DNA of 64,000 nt from Aldrovandia affinis (taxonomy: Eukaryota; Chordata; Actinopteri; Notacanthiformes; Halosauridae). The notes beneath the pieces are model-generated. The model was not told the origin of the DNA, did no database searches, and saw only the letters and a list, made by a program, of their open reading frames with translations. The translations under genes were made by a program, and so were the position numbers. Positions 36,904 through 49,063 of the stretch are shown piece after piece; positions within the stretch are counted from its first letter, which is position 1; every line of letters begins with the position of its first letter. The stretch spans positions 930,001 through 994,000 of the forward strand of contig JAINUG010000086.1 in NCBI GenBank assembly GCA_029706075.1, read 5' to 3'.

Positions 36904-36995
36904 TTTTTGACGTTCTTGACCTTCATGCTGGCGGTGCTGCTGCAGGACCGAAGAAGGGGCTCTGCGCTCAGCTCGGGTACCTCGGCGCTGCGGGC
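36904..36995 (-). CDS. arhgap32: arhgap32-like coding exon 3 (linker before the PX domain)
   Basis: Thirty codons plus AA: ARSAEVPELSAEPLLRSCSS then TASMKVKNVKK. The acceptor is AACAG|GCC and the donor AAAAA|GTACGT. The final two bases join the first G of exon 4 to make the last Lys of KNVKK. The STASMKVKNVKK motif just before the PX domain is conserved in ARHGAP32-type proteins. Only 109 bp separate it from exon 4, the smallest intron seen here. The Ser/Glu-rich first half is variable and probably disordered. Confidence 0.88.
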
Positions 36996-37355
36996 CTGTT
37001 CACGTGGAGACACACAGACAGCGCTAATCAATCCGCCGTCTCCTGCAGTCTGCACACTTCTCACGCAGGCGGCGCTGACGCATCCGCGGTCAACTGCAAT
37101 CCGCATCAATACACACAGGCGGCACTAATCGATTTGCTGTCCCTCACAGTCCGCACGAGTCTACACAGGGAGCGCTAACCGTTTCATACTATTCCCAGTC
37201 TCCTATGTCCACAGACAGACAGCACTAATAGAATGCAGCCCCCACTGGGCACAGACTGGGGGAGAATAACAAGAGGAGCAGGGTGGGGTGACCGTGACAT
37301 CATGCCTACAGCAAAGCTGGGAAGGCCACCCACGCCCAGCTGAACGACAACACAC

Positions 37356-37550
37356 GCAGAGATGGAGAGAGAGAAAGAGAGAGATCGAGAAAGAGGCAGT
37401 GAGACAGACACACAGACAGAAAGACAGAGAGAGACAGACACACAGAGAGAGAAATGCAGAAAGAGAGCAAGATAGAGACAGTGACAGACACACAGGCAGA
37501 GAGAGAAATGGGGGAGAGAGAGAGAAAGAGAGAGACAGAGGGGGAGACTG
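37356..37550. repeat. GA/CAGA-rich tract in intron 2
   Basis: Irregular GAGA and GACAGACACACAGA units. This is low-complexity sequence; no coding. Confidence 0.85.
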
Positions 37551-37934
37551 GAGTACATAGATTAACAGGAAGTGAGTGATATCTTTCAGAGGGGCAGGTG
37601 ACACATCCATTGTGTGGCCATATATCAAGATTTAGTCAAGTCAAGCCAAGCCGAGCCCCCTTACAACCAAAAACAGGGTGCCATTTTCCTTTTTTTTCCT
37701 TTTTTTTAAGAGATCCTTGAAAAGGATCTGCTTCGAGACATGCTGATGCTTACGCAAGGAGAGAGAAAAATACATGTTCTTCTGGAAAGTCTGACAAAAA
37801 CATCCCAACGGTTCAGATGTCCTTATAAAATATTCACAGTTTTCTTAAGCAGCAGTTTTCTGCCCATTCTGCTGATAAAAAGCAGCACCTTCAACAACAG
37901 CAGTGACTATTTCACACCCCTTTCCAAGAATAGA

Positions 37935-38375
37935 TGTCATTATATCCCTTTCCCACTTGGAGAGTGCATTGAACAAAACTCACACCCCTTTCCAAGAATA
38001 GAGCTGGAACTCATTATATCCCTTTCCCACTGTAGAGCTGGAACCAGACTGACTCATTATATCCCTTTCCCACTGTAGAGCTGGAACCAGACTGACTCAT
38101 TATATCCCTTTCCCACTGTAGAGCTGGAACCAGACTGACTCATTATATCCCTTTCCCACTGTAGAGCTGGAACCAGACTGACTCATTATATCCCTTTCCC
38201 ACTGTAGAGCTGGAACCAGACTGACTGGAACCAGACTGACTCATTATATCCCTTTCCCACTGTAGAGCTGGAACCAGACTGACTCATTATATCCCTTTCC
38301 CACTGTAGAGCTGGAACCAGACTGACTCATTATGTCCCTTTCCCACTGTAGAGCTGTAACCAGGCTGGTTCATTA
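37935..38375. repeat. 43-bp minisatellite
   Basis: Unit TCATTATATCCCTTTCCCAC + TGTAGAGCTGGAACCAGACT + GAC. About eight copies, nearly identical in the middle, with two diverged copies at the left end (ACACCCCTTTCCAAGAATAG variants) and one internal 14-bp duplication near 38221. Confidence 0.95.
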
Positions 38376-38449
38376 TTCCACATTTCTTCTTTTGACCTGT
38401 GAATAGGCTGGTTCACAATTTTACAACAGATTACATTGTAAAATGATAT

Positions 38450-38452
<3 letters not shown>

Positions 38453-38481
<29 letters not shown>
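38453..38481. repeat. (AT)n microsatellite
   Basis: About 14 AT units. Confidence 0.93.
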
Positions 38482-38484
<3 letters not shown>

Positions 38485-38581
38485 TATGAAAGTGAAAGTG
38501 ATAATAAATAATTGATTTATTATATAATATGCATCATGAGTTGGAAATGTTCTGAAACTATGAAAAGTTAGATGTTATATT

Positions 38582-39631
38582 TAGGGCCCTACCAAATTCA
38601 CGGTAAATGTTGGTGAATTTCACGGATGAAAATAATAATGATCCGTTTCTTTCATTTTTCAATATGCCTAATTTCACGGAAATTCCGAAAAAAACACGCA
38701 ATTTCAAGGCATTACCATAAACAAATAAAAACAAGACCTTGTAGCACCGACTTTGTCATGTAAGTTGCATTGTTGCTAATAAAAGCACATTGTTGAAGTC
38801 TGCACCATATTTCGATAGTGTAATTATCGCTTGAGAAACAATGGTGTAATTAACTGCATCTACGTGAACGCAGTCTGCAAGCACTGTTGCAATAGTCTGA
38901 GTATCTCTAGGCTTGTCTGACACAAAATCAAAAATGACATGCAAACACCCTTGGAATGTAGTCTTGTTGCAGTTTATTTGCAGTTGGTAGAGAACCAGAA
39001 TGCTCCTAACATTGGGCTGAATGTAGTCCCTCATCTAGGGATGGATCAGTTTCTTCAGTGGTATGTTTTCTGCTTCTTTGCAAATTCCACTGCAGCGCTC
39101 GCTCTGCGCAAGCCCGCTTCTTGGAGCTGTGGCTCTTGCTCTCTAAATGGTGTTGAATGGATACCTTTCGTGTGTGATCCAAAGAGATGTTACAGCAGGT
39201 ACTAAAGAAAGTATTCCTCCCTCTGTGTGAACATTGTCTGCACGGAATTGTTTGACTCAATTGACTGCTGTGATGCTTTTGACAGCTATTTTTAAAGACT
39301 GGAAAAATGGAAAAAGATTAGCTATATTGGAGCATTGGCGGTGACGTTAGCTACGTAGGCTGTGCTTGGTCTAGCTTGCTCAATTCTAAAATATAGATTG
39401 TTTCCGCCCAGGATGTTTGTAATTTAACCAATCAATACCTCAAATTCATTTGATTTTGCATTTGAAATGTCAATCAAATTTGTCTTGCATTTTCCCATAG
39501 TTCTACTGATACAAAGCTGAAGGAATTTGTGTTAACCACTCAATTTTTCTAAAAATAAGTGTTTTCATGGCAGGTGGTTGATTTTGTGGCAAAAGCCTAA
39601 TTTTACAGGCCGTGAATTCGGTAGGGTCCTA
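38582..39631 (-). mobile_element. hAT-superfamily element, internally decayed
   Basis: The terminal inverted repeats begin TAGGGCCCTACCAAATTCAC (left) and TAGGACCCTACCGAATTCAC (complement of right). The 8-bp direct duplication GTTATATT at 38574-38581 and 39632-39639 is perfect and fits hAT. Inside on the minus strand, a zinc-finger-like stretch (FFSTCCNISLDHTRKVSIQH, then HLESKSHSSKKR, about 39080-39200) resembles the finger of hAT-derived CGGBP1 proteins. A segment near 38760-38860 (SQAIITLSKYGADFNNVLLL) resembles a hAT catalytic-core block. Confidence 0.9.
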
Positions 39632-40420
39632 GTTATATTTGACCAAATATTGATGTGCATACCTTCATTAAAGGAACCATAAAAAATAGGTATACAAAGC
39701 AGTTAAAGCTTTCATATACTTCCATATCCTTCAACTAAATGGCATAAAATATGCAATGTTCTAGTCTTAAATATATCAAATCAATCATCCAAAGAAACAA
39801 AAAACAAACCAAAAAAAATCCTTTCTAATTGCGCACTTCAAGACAAAACAGGGCGACCACAATGTTTCCATGGAAACAGACTCATCCCTTTAACACTGGA
39901 ATGCTGATAACATGAAGGTGAATCCATGAAGTAAATCATAACTTCAGCTCATTCAACTGCTCTGAAGCTAGTAAGGTTAAAAGGAAAAAGGCAAGACATT
40001 AGTGATGCTACCAGCGCCTTATCTAATGCAAGCTACAGATAAATTATCTCGTGGGGACCGTTGAAAACTTTGTGAGTACTCTTTTTCCCCATCATACACA
40101 GATGAGAACAACAGTACATTATCATTTAATGAAAACGCAGGCAGAGATACTGCATCAGATTTTTCTTCTCTTTTAATCAAAATAGTTTCAAATCTAAGCA
40201 TGTAAATTAAACAAATAAGCTAAATGGACAGATTCATAATGCTGATAACATGACTGCCGGGGGCTTTGTGCAAAAGAACTACACTCACTCTTTGCCAGCA
40301 ATAATTACAGCCAAGATTCATTGCCTTGGTGAATGGAGATTGTGTGTGTGTGTGTATACGCATGCATGTGAGTACACGTGTATGTGCATGCCTGTGAGTG
40401 TCAGTGTGTGTGTGTGTGTG

Positions 40421-40590
40421 TTAGTGAACAAGCACGTGTGCGTGCAAATGGCATGTGTAAGTGAACATGTGTGTATCTGTTTGTGTGTGTGTGTGTGTGT
40501 GTGTGTTAGTGAACAAGCACGTGTGCATGCAAATGGCATGTGTAAGTGAACATGTGTGTATCTGTTTGTGTGTGTGTGTGTGTGTCAGTC
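40421..40590. repeat. 85-bp direct tandem duplication
   Basis: TTAGTGAACAAGCACGTGTG starts both copies (40421 and 40506). They differ clearly only at GCGTGC/GCATGC and in the number of GT units. Confidence 0.9.
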
Positions 40591-40701
40591 TTACCATAAT
40601 GCAAAAGTATGTGAGTGAATGTGCAAGAGAGTATGCGTATGCATGCATGAGAAAGGAAGAAAGTATGTATGTGTGCGCACACATATGTGTGAATGTGCAT
40701 G

Positions 40702-40703
<2 letters not shown>

Positions 40704-40736
<33 letters not shown>
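40704..40736. repeat. (GT)n microsatellite at the exon 2 donor
   Basis: In gene orientation a (CA)n run starts nine bases after the donor GT of exon 2. Confidence 0.95.
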
Positions 40737-40737
<1 letters not shown>

Positions 40738-40745
40738 AGTCCTAC

Positions 40746-40854
40746 CATGGCACTGATGGTCTCCTCCCAGTCGGGTCTCTCTCGGGGGTGAATGCTGCGT
40801 GGCAACTCAGGCACCATGTCGTCCTCCTCGGGGTGACGGCCAGACCTCAGACCC
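40746..40854 (-). CDS. arhgap32: arhgap32-like coding exon 2 (conserved N-terminal acidic block)
   Basis: Encodes GLRSGRHPEEDDMVPELP followed by RSIHPRERPDWEETISAM, 36 codons plus one leading base. The HPRERPDWEET stretch is the best marker that this is the long PX-containing isoform of ARHGAP32, as I recall the family. The acceptor is CACAG preceded by a run of C (a 12-G run at 40859-40870 on the plus strand). The donor is ATG|GTAGGA, and nine bases further on a (CA)n repeat starts (40704-40736). It enters with one base completing a codon and leaves in phase 0, joining exons 1 and 3 without loss of frame. Confidence 0.88.
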
Positions 40855-43800
40855 CTGTGGGGGGGGGGGGTAAAAAGGGTCAGGGTTAGACACGGGCACC
40901 AGCGCGTGACTCTCTGGTGCACTTAATGGTGTAATGAGCGAGCGGCTGCCTGGACTCCTCAAGCTTCAATTACACCGAGTCCATGCAGCTGGACAGCAGG
41001 GCACAGGGAGGCCAAGCACGAGGCATCAATGAGGGATGCCTTTCTCAAGCGCACGGTAACCCTCGCAAGGACGGCGACATCTCCCTATCGTCGGAAGATT
41101 ATCGCGGAGGATAATATTGCTGAAAATTATTTAGACAATATTTTCAGTGGGAACAGGTGGTTTTGTTTTGACATGCAAGACACACGACACACGAGACACA
41201 TTTTCACGCCTCACAAAATCCCACTTCGGCCACGGCTCAAAGAGGAAGTTGACACGGAATACTCATTTTTGGGAGAAGCATTGTCAATACAAGGAAGGTG
41301 CGAGTATTCACACCTTCTCCACAAAAGTGCTAAGCCGGAAAAACACTACTTACTTTGTCACAACACATCCCAACACAAGGGTATGAGCACCATGGAACGA
41401 CGGTAATGAACAGTCTTTAAATAAATATGTCTTCAAGTGCAAAAACAAACATGGAAGCCAGCCAAAATGTACCCAAATATTAATGCAGAAATGGAATGTT
41501 AATTCAAATTAAATTCAAATTAAATGAATAAAACAACTAATCTGAATGCAAATATGTGACCGCAAATATTTTTCAACCAAATTGTCATTTCAAACTACTA
41601 ATTTGCCACGCTAGTATTATTAATTTTATTTGTATTAATAAGTATTAATGTGTTCGTAGGGCTCTAGTTTCGTTGTCAAAGTGAAATGCGCGGACAGTAT
41701 TGCTAATCCTAGATGAAGGCGTATTAAGGCATGTCCTTGTCCATTCCAGTTTGGTTGGCATTATGGCCAATCAGATCATCAGCTTTTTTCCTTTGAATAC
41801 GTTTGCCATAGTGAACTGGCAATTTCATCATGTCTAATGAAGTGCAAGCGCCAAGTCTTGTGAAGGGCACACGTTATGAGACTTGCTACTTGACTTCCTT
41901 CTGAGAAAAGTGACCTCTTCAAGCATAGCCAACCTCTGCAATCACTCAGGGCATTGCCCCATGATACACCGGCCAATTTATTGCCGTGAATCTTTAATAT
42001 TTAACATAACATAAACCATTGTGCGTACATACATACCTACGCACATTTAAAAAACAAAAACACATATCTCACACAATTACATGGGTGTAGAGATGGTTTC
42101 TGTTTCATTCAAGTGCACTGGACCACTCATTACAATTTCAAATCTCAAATACTTTGAACTGTTTAGTTAAATACAAATTGTATTTCAAATGGTCATTTAT
42201 TGAACGATTTGCCTCAGAGTGAGGTGAAATATAGAACATCCACTCGTATGATGGGGTATGCATCACATATCTGCCCTGTCTGTTCATATGTGCCCATTGA
42301 TAACATCCCCAGCACATAACGGCCTGCGTTTCAGCTAAGAGGTGGTCTGGGTGGACGAAAACGCCAACCATGACAACAAAACATTTAGTTTTGTTCATCT
42401 TTGCGATGGCCGAAACTAGCAATTACAATACCACGAAGGTCTTTTTTCCCTACCGTCCTCCCCTAAGTAGAGCTTATTGACTGTACAGGTATAAACTGAG
42501 CCTTAAAATAAGAGTACAGTATGACTGTAAACTGTGACCCCAGGAACAGAGTTCTGAGCAGGCCTGGGAATTCTTCAATAATAGCTATATCGAGGCATCG
42601 ATCTTTACGAAACAATGGATGCATCCATCCGTTCAATAAATAAAAGGAGAACAAAAAGGTAAGATGTGGGCATATTGTAGTACGCGCTACTTTTCCTTCT
42701 GCTGAGATGACAGCACATTTCACAATAATTCTTCCGAGGCCAAGAACTGTGCACTGCATGTCCTACAGCATGCAGTGCTGGTACTACTAATCTCTCCTCA
42801 AACACACACGCTCACGCTCTCGCTCTCGCTCTCTCTCGCCAAATACAGCAGAGACTGTGCTTGTTCAATCAAAGCCCTACCAGTTTCGATGTTTAAGGAC
42901 AGAAATATTATGTTGAGGTTGGAACATGACTGAGAAGTGACTGGGTGGCATGTTTGAGGCCATGTCAGAGATGCCAGCAGTGGAATCCTGTAATCAGGGA
43001 GGATCTGTGAAGCGCAGCGAGTGAAGGCGAGCGGCGCACATATTGACTGTTTTCGCAGCTTTCCTAACAAATAGGAAAAATGTGTGCATGCGCGTATATT
43101 GGGGTGAAGTCGGTAAAAAACACTCATTCATCAGCTGCAGTGCTAGGCATAGCTGGTACATGTATGTACATGTGCTGCATGCAATAAACTACACTCGTTC
43201 ACTAGCACGTACACAATAGCTTAATAATACAATACGTGCTCCTTCACCCTGCCCACTTCCAAAGGCACAACTGGGCAGGCTGGAGGAAATTCCATAAAGT
43301 TGCACCATGAAATTGTCACTTTAGTGCCTATGATTTTAGGGGTGGGGACAATTTTAGGAAGCCTGCCCTTGTTGACACAGCGGTCCCATGTCACTCCCTT
43401 GCTACAATTGTACCTTTCTACCGTGTTATTGAAATCTCTCAAGGCGCAGAGACTCGCGATTCGTGACAGATAAACACAATCCGCAGCGCAGACAGAAACG
43501 GAAGTGTGAGGAATCGCAATCTTCGATCCGTACCGATGGGAATGGGAGATGACAGACTTTACTCTCCCCTTGGAATGGACTCATCAGTCCATGGATCTCA
43601 CCTGCTGGAAACTGCGATGAAGTCTGACATTTTGCCGAATGTTTCACAGCAAACAAAACCTTTAATGTTTGAAATCTCTGCTCAAACGCATGAAAACGGG
43701 AGGGGAAAAGACTCGCCTCGTCAAATCCGGTTTCAACAAATACACTGCGCTTCTAAAATACAGATTTTTTTTTGGTTATCCCCCTCCTTTTCCTTGTTTC

Positions 43801-46505
43801 CATGGAAATTTACAGTAAAAAAAATAAATAACACAGTATAGGCCCTGCACAAAAGGACCACCCACCAGGGAATTACCTACCGCTGTTGAGAAGCGGCCTC
43901 CTTCGCGAGGCTTGCGTGGCCCGATCCCCATCCATTCCGCTCGGAGGGAAGGGAGCTCGGGAGGAGCTGCCCACGCAGTGCGTGCGCTGGAGGCCCTCGC
44001 ATCTCGGCGCGAGTCACAGGGGCTCCAGCGCCACGTTGGAGCCGACAGCGCTGCGTTAACGAGGCCTACGTTTCACACCCGTTTACTCTTCAGATGAGAC
44101 GGAGCAGGCCTTGTCGTGCAGCGAGCGCATAGCCACGCGAGCAGACCTGTAGACGAGGACTGGAGCTGGCTCTGAGGCACTGCAGGTCAATAGCGCTTGT
44201 GATTCTCATGCTGCGAGGTGCTTTCAGTTAGGCAAAGTGCTGATTCTGAATGTGCGAAATTAAAATCGAAGTGGTCAGGGGAAAGCCAATCGTTCTTCGT
44301 TAGGAAGGACTCGCTGAAGTTTCAGGATAGGAAAGAGGGAGCGGGGAGATGGTCTTTGCAGGACAGACAGAGGGGCAGCAGCTGTTGAGAGGACATAATT
44401 GTCGCTGTAAATGTAATTGTAATTGAGCTAATTGTCACTGCTGTAGCTATACAGCACCGGGACAAGGAGTAGGAGGAGGGACGGGAGAAGAGTTTTCAGA
44501 GCCCAACAGGGCGATGCGCTCACGGTTTTATTTCGCTTCTCAACTTGTCGCTGTCGGCCTGACAGTAGGGGCCTGCACACGTTGCATTCTGAGCCTTTTC
44601 ACCCCCGGGGCAGGGGAGGAGAGAGAGGAATGCGGCGGAGTTTGGGCTTGCGGATGTTTTACCCTCGAAGCAACCGTGGTCCATCTGGGCCCTGTGGCCT
44701 GCTGGGAGTTCAGAACACAGGTAGGGCAGGCAGCTGTACACAAAAGTAAGACAGCACCACCGAGAAACGCGGACCAGGACCACGCGGTGAAAAGCTCAGT
44801 TTTTCAGATCAAAGTAGTTGTTTTTTCCTGGAGACGTACACCGACGCTAAACTCTGCCTGCAGGTTTCCTTTAAAGAGATGCGGGTGAAGATATTCCTTT
44901 CGTGCCGTGCACTTTTGTTTTTTCCTTCCAGCCTCCATTTTCTGGTGACGGCCATCTTGATTAAAATATCCTAAATATTTGGTCATTTCAGCCGCTAATA
45001 GACCGTTTTAATGGGCACTGAAGGGTAGACAACACGCTGTGAAGACTTAATTGAAAGGCTTACAAATATCAAAATGCGAATCCCAATGAGGTAGAGCGGG
45101 ACTGGTGGTTAGGTGGAGGGGGTAAACATTATCAGCCAATCAGGAAAGGTCATCTCCCCTCAGGGATGCTAAAGCTTCATTAACATTTATAGACGATATC
45201 AAGACAAAACACAAAGCAACATATTGATATAGTGTTGACTTTGGAGAAAAACATCCAGAATGTGACGCATTAGCCTAAATGAGCCTAGTATATTAAGTGC
45301 AGATGAAAATGCTTTTAAATAAAACATCTTAAACAGTCCATTGATGTACGGTGTCTGAAACGGTTTAAACGCATCTTACAATGTCCTCAATATTTCTGAA
45401 AAACACTCCAATTATGCAGTCCATTGGTGGCAAAAAAACTAGTTGTCTGATGGCTTCAGTCAATCAATCAAGCAAATTCATGCTAAGATTCTGGTAAGAG
45501 AGGTGATCCTACCTGACCAAAGAGGACGACACACTAATGCAGTAGCAGGCTTTCTGCAACTAGAGGGAGCTGTGGTGCTGAAGCTCCTTTCCCCAAAAGC
45601 GCCGGTGAGCGCTTGTTCCTGTAATTGGGAGCCCCAAAAACCAGACAAGCTTCGTTACTCAAGCTCCTCTGAGCCTCCATTAATATGGACTTGCTGCCTG
45701 TCTGCCTACTTATTCATCAAGTGAGAAGACGATTCCGAAAACATGAGAAGTCAGGATTTTGTCTTGTGGAGATGGCGGGTGATTTTTTTCGCTTTTCGCA
45801 CGCGATTCATCGGGAACCGGCTCTGATGTAATATTGATCGGTCTCTTGTGTCACAGCATAATGGCCTGGCCCATAGATTTGTGGGGGTGGTCGAAGTCCA
45901 GCTTTACAGCAGAGGCCACGCTCTGATTCTACGTTCCATTTTATTTTAGTTGACTTTTTTAACCTTGGCGGGTCTTTGCTGAATCCAGGAAATAAAAAAA
46001 ATAAAATGAACAGGTCACAAGAATCTTAAACGGCCCCAATCCAAACAATGGCCGGCTGCTTTTGTTTCGTCGCAGGTGAACAAAGCCGGCGCTTTCACAC
46101 ATCTAATCTTCCCTCTTCCACAAAGCCAGAGAGAACACAGCCACTTGAAACGTGAGTAGCCGTAAACGTGGGAACGGGGGGGCGGGGTGGCTGCTCAATG
46201 GAACTGTGGTCCGGGAACGCTTCTATTACGAGTGACACAGAGGCACAAAGACGCTCCTCCAGTCTGCCCCTGCAGCATTAGCCGAGGTGGAGAGAGATCG
46301 GGTTTCCCCCCAGCGATTCCCCAGAGGCCCTCTGCTCGAGACCTGATCCCAGATCAGCTGGTGAATCAGGCCTAAGGCTGATAAGGCTGAGAGAGAGAGA
46401 TCTGGGAGAGGTACGAGAGAGCGACTAGAGAGCGAGGGAGTAAGAAAGGGAGAAATTAATAGACAGGAAAGGAAATAGATAGGGAGATGGAGCGAGAGGG
46501 AGCAG

Positions 46506-46509
<4 letters not shown>

Positions 46510-46599
<90 letters not shown>

Positions 46600-46608
46600 G
46601 GAAAGAGA
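46510..46608. repeat. (GA)n microsatellite
   Basis: GA array with AAAG and GGAG interruptions. Confidence 0.95.
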
Positions 46609-47014
46609 GAGGGTAGGTAGTGGAGGAGACAGATGGGGAAGTCCTACTCCACTCTTCCATTGGCAGGTCTCAAACTGAACAGGGGGCAAGGGGAGCACTC
46701 TCAGCCCTGTGTGAATGCCGATCCTGAAAACAGACGGAAATTTCCCTTTTTCCTTTCCCCTCCGTGTACGCTGTGCTAACATCTAATATATGCTAAGCTG
46801 ATGCTGCCATGGCAACCCGAGCGCAGAGCAACTTGGACCCAGTTGAGGCGAGGCGGAGGGGGCTTGAATGGGCTGGACAGTAATCCTCAAAGGAAGGCCC
46901 ACTCTGCTCCACGCCAAGCCCAGCCCAAGGCCGGAAGGTTATCCTGTCATGTGGATTCCCACGGAATCCAGAGGAAGCCTGCATGACCAGGCCTGGACCG
47001 CACGTCAACACTGA

Positions 47015-47880
47015 CCACATTTACATGCGTGCCAATATCCCCATGTTAACCCCAATACGGTAGTATTCCGACTATGCACGGGTCAAGTAAACACCTTACC
47101 CCGATTGCAATAACCCGATTAAGCCAGTATTCCAGTCATGAGAAACCGGAACAAGACATCTTGTATATGCCTGTACTAAGCGGAATATCAGGTTACGTTA
47201 ACCCCTTTTCGGAATATTCCTCGTACTGTAATATCAATTTCCATCTGCGCAAGTCCAGTTTGCAAATCTCGGGTCATAGCTAGGTAGCCACATAGCTACA
47301 CATTTGTTTGCGCTAGCTAGCAAGGTTTTTTGAGTGAAAACACGTACACAAATTTCTCCATCATACATTTGTGGACACTGGACTGATTGGTGACCATTTG
47401 ATACTCACTCAGCAACAACTTCCCAATTTGTACAGACGATGGCGACACGCATAGCGAGTGACACAGTCGCGCGCAATGTCGCATCTCTGGGTTTCACACC
47501 CTTCGTGAAACCTGTTGAATGAGGTTTCCGACACGCAGAGATTCTCTTTCCAGTCTGCATCTGCACATTCTACCATGACAACTATTTCCCACAAATCCTG
47601 GCTACGAACTTCCATCCATCGCCTACCAGGGTTTCTGTGTGGCAGATACTTCCTCAGGCTGTTGTCTGCCATTGATAAGAATCTCGATGATGACGAGTGC
47701 TCGGGCCAAGAAGACAACACAATATTATAAAACAAAAGAGAGCATCATCTGAGGTCTTTTCCGAAAAAACTGAACAGTGCGAAAATCGTGCGTGTCCTAT
47801 AGCTTCATCGGAATATGCCGACTACCATTTATACATGAGTATCAGCAGAGGTCTACATGTTATGGGCCATGTAAACAGCT
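47015..47880 (-). mobile_element. PIF/Harbinger-like element relic
   Basis: The minus-strand frame (about 47409-47735) reads NPGRRWMEVRSQDLWEIVVM, then ADADWKENLCVSETSFNRF, which fits the N-terminal part of PIF/Harbinger (HARBI1-like) transposases. The frame stops before the DDE region. The ends share ATTTACATG (left) and the complement TTTACATGG (right), probably the eroded inverted repeats; the exact ends and target duplication were not fixed. Confidence 0.7.
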
Positions 47881-48758
47881 AATTCAGAATATGGCTTAAC
47901 CAGAATATGGACCATAACTGGAAAATCTTGAGCATGAGAGAATGGAAGCGCGCCCCGTTCTTAGACAGATCGCTCAGTAATTTAACTTGCTCGGAAGCAT
48001 TTTCCACATGCACGCACGAAGACAAAAAATGTATAAATAAATGCCCCTACCCACAAACTAATATATTCAGAGGGGAAAAAGCAAAAGCTATTGTACACAA
48101 TTGATTAAATGATCCTGAAACTATGTAATTAGGAACTAATAAATTTGTTTGAGAAACCCTGAGGGAGACATTAGCAAAACGTAAACCGGGGGTTTCAAAC
48201 ACATTACTGTAATGGTTCTCAGAATATGCTGCGCATGATTAAAATCAATAGGTCTCTGAAACAGCCCCTTATCTGACATCACTCACATGCGTCTGTCACA
48301 GCCTGCCACTGTCATCTCTACTGTGGAGGAAAATGTGCATACACATACACAAATACACACAAAAACTAACACTATCTGTGCATCGTATTGACCCTACACA
48401 CATACACGCACACACAGGCACATACGACACTAACATAATGTGCCCACACACACACCGTAACCCCCTTCACATAGATACAATCGCTCAGATATCGTTCAGC
48501 CCTTTCCGCCCACCACGCACACACATGCCCAACACACACATGCACGCAAACTCAAAAGCCTCCTCACACATACAACGCGTACACACAGACTCAATCACAC
48601 TCAATACTTTCTCAATACACGCACGCACACACGCACACACACACACACACACACTAGAGAACGTTAAAGCCATCAAAGATGCACGTGCACACGTAAACAT
48701 ACACCCGCACGCGCGGTGTAAAACGGTGTTGAGGACGTGACCGAGGTGTTTGCCGTAC

Positions 48759-48844
48759 CTGTCAGCGGAGTCATGAGTCCCAGCAGCTCCCAGCAGACTC
48801 ACACCTGTGCTCCCCACCGCCGCGGCCCCGCTGCCTGTCTCCAT
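48759..48844 (-). CDS. arhgap32: arhgap32-like coding exon 1 (initiator exon)
   Basis: The ATG (complement of 48842-48844) begins METGSGAAAVGSTGVSLL and reads 28 codons plus two bases (AG) to a GTACGG donor. An in-frame TGA lies 12 bases upstream of the ATG and the ATG is followed by G, so it is a plausible initiator. The exon ends in phase 2; with the first G of the next exon it makes an Arg codon, exactly the phase the next exon needs. The Ala/Gly-rich peptide is low complexity and poorly conserved in the family, so the assignment rests on phase, ATG context and position. A (CA)n-rich tract lies downstream (48.33-48.66 kb) and purine-rich DNA upstream. An alternative first exon elsewhere is possible. 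Confidence 0.65.
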
Positions 48845-49015
48845 TACACTGACTCACTACAAGAGCTGCCTGTCAGAGAGAGAAGGGGGAGGGAGGGCCA
48901 GGGAGAGAGGAAATGAGAGGAAGAGAGTGGAGCAAGAGGGAGGGATGACGGGTGGGAGATAGAGGGAGAGTTACAGAGGGAGAGGGAGAGTTACAGGGAG
49001 AGGGAGAGAGAGGGA

Positions 49016-49063
<48 letters not shown>

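Larger units (their letters stand above)
39640..40745. other. Intron 2 next to exon 2: AT-rich DNA and GT repeats
   Basis: 39640-40330 shows nothing recognised. 40336-40740 is GT-rich with an 85-bp direct duplication (40421-40505 and 40506-40590). Confidence 0.6.
40855..48758. other. Intron 1
   Basis: No exon supported. It holds the GA tract at 46510-46608, the PIF/Harbinger relic at 47015-47880 and CA-rich DNA at 48330-48660. 41450-42200 is AT-rich with repeated CAAAT/ATTTG strings, possibly a decayed DNA transposon. 42600-46100 shows nothing recognised apart from short simple repeats. Confidence 0.5.

Noticed and set aside
43860-43945. Minus-strand ATG frame MDGDRATQASRRRPLLNS ending at a GTAGGT donor, as an alternative first exon
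   Set aside because: It ends in phase 1, which does not join exon 2 in frame.
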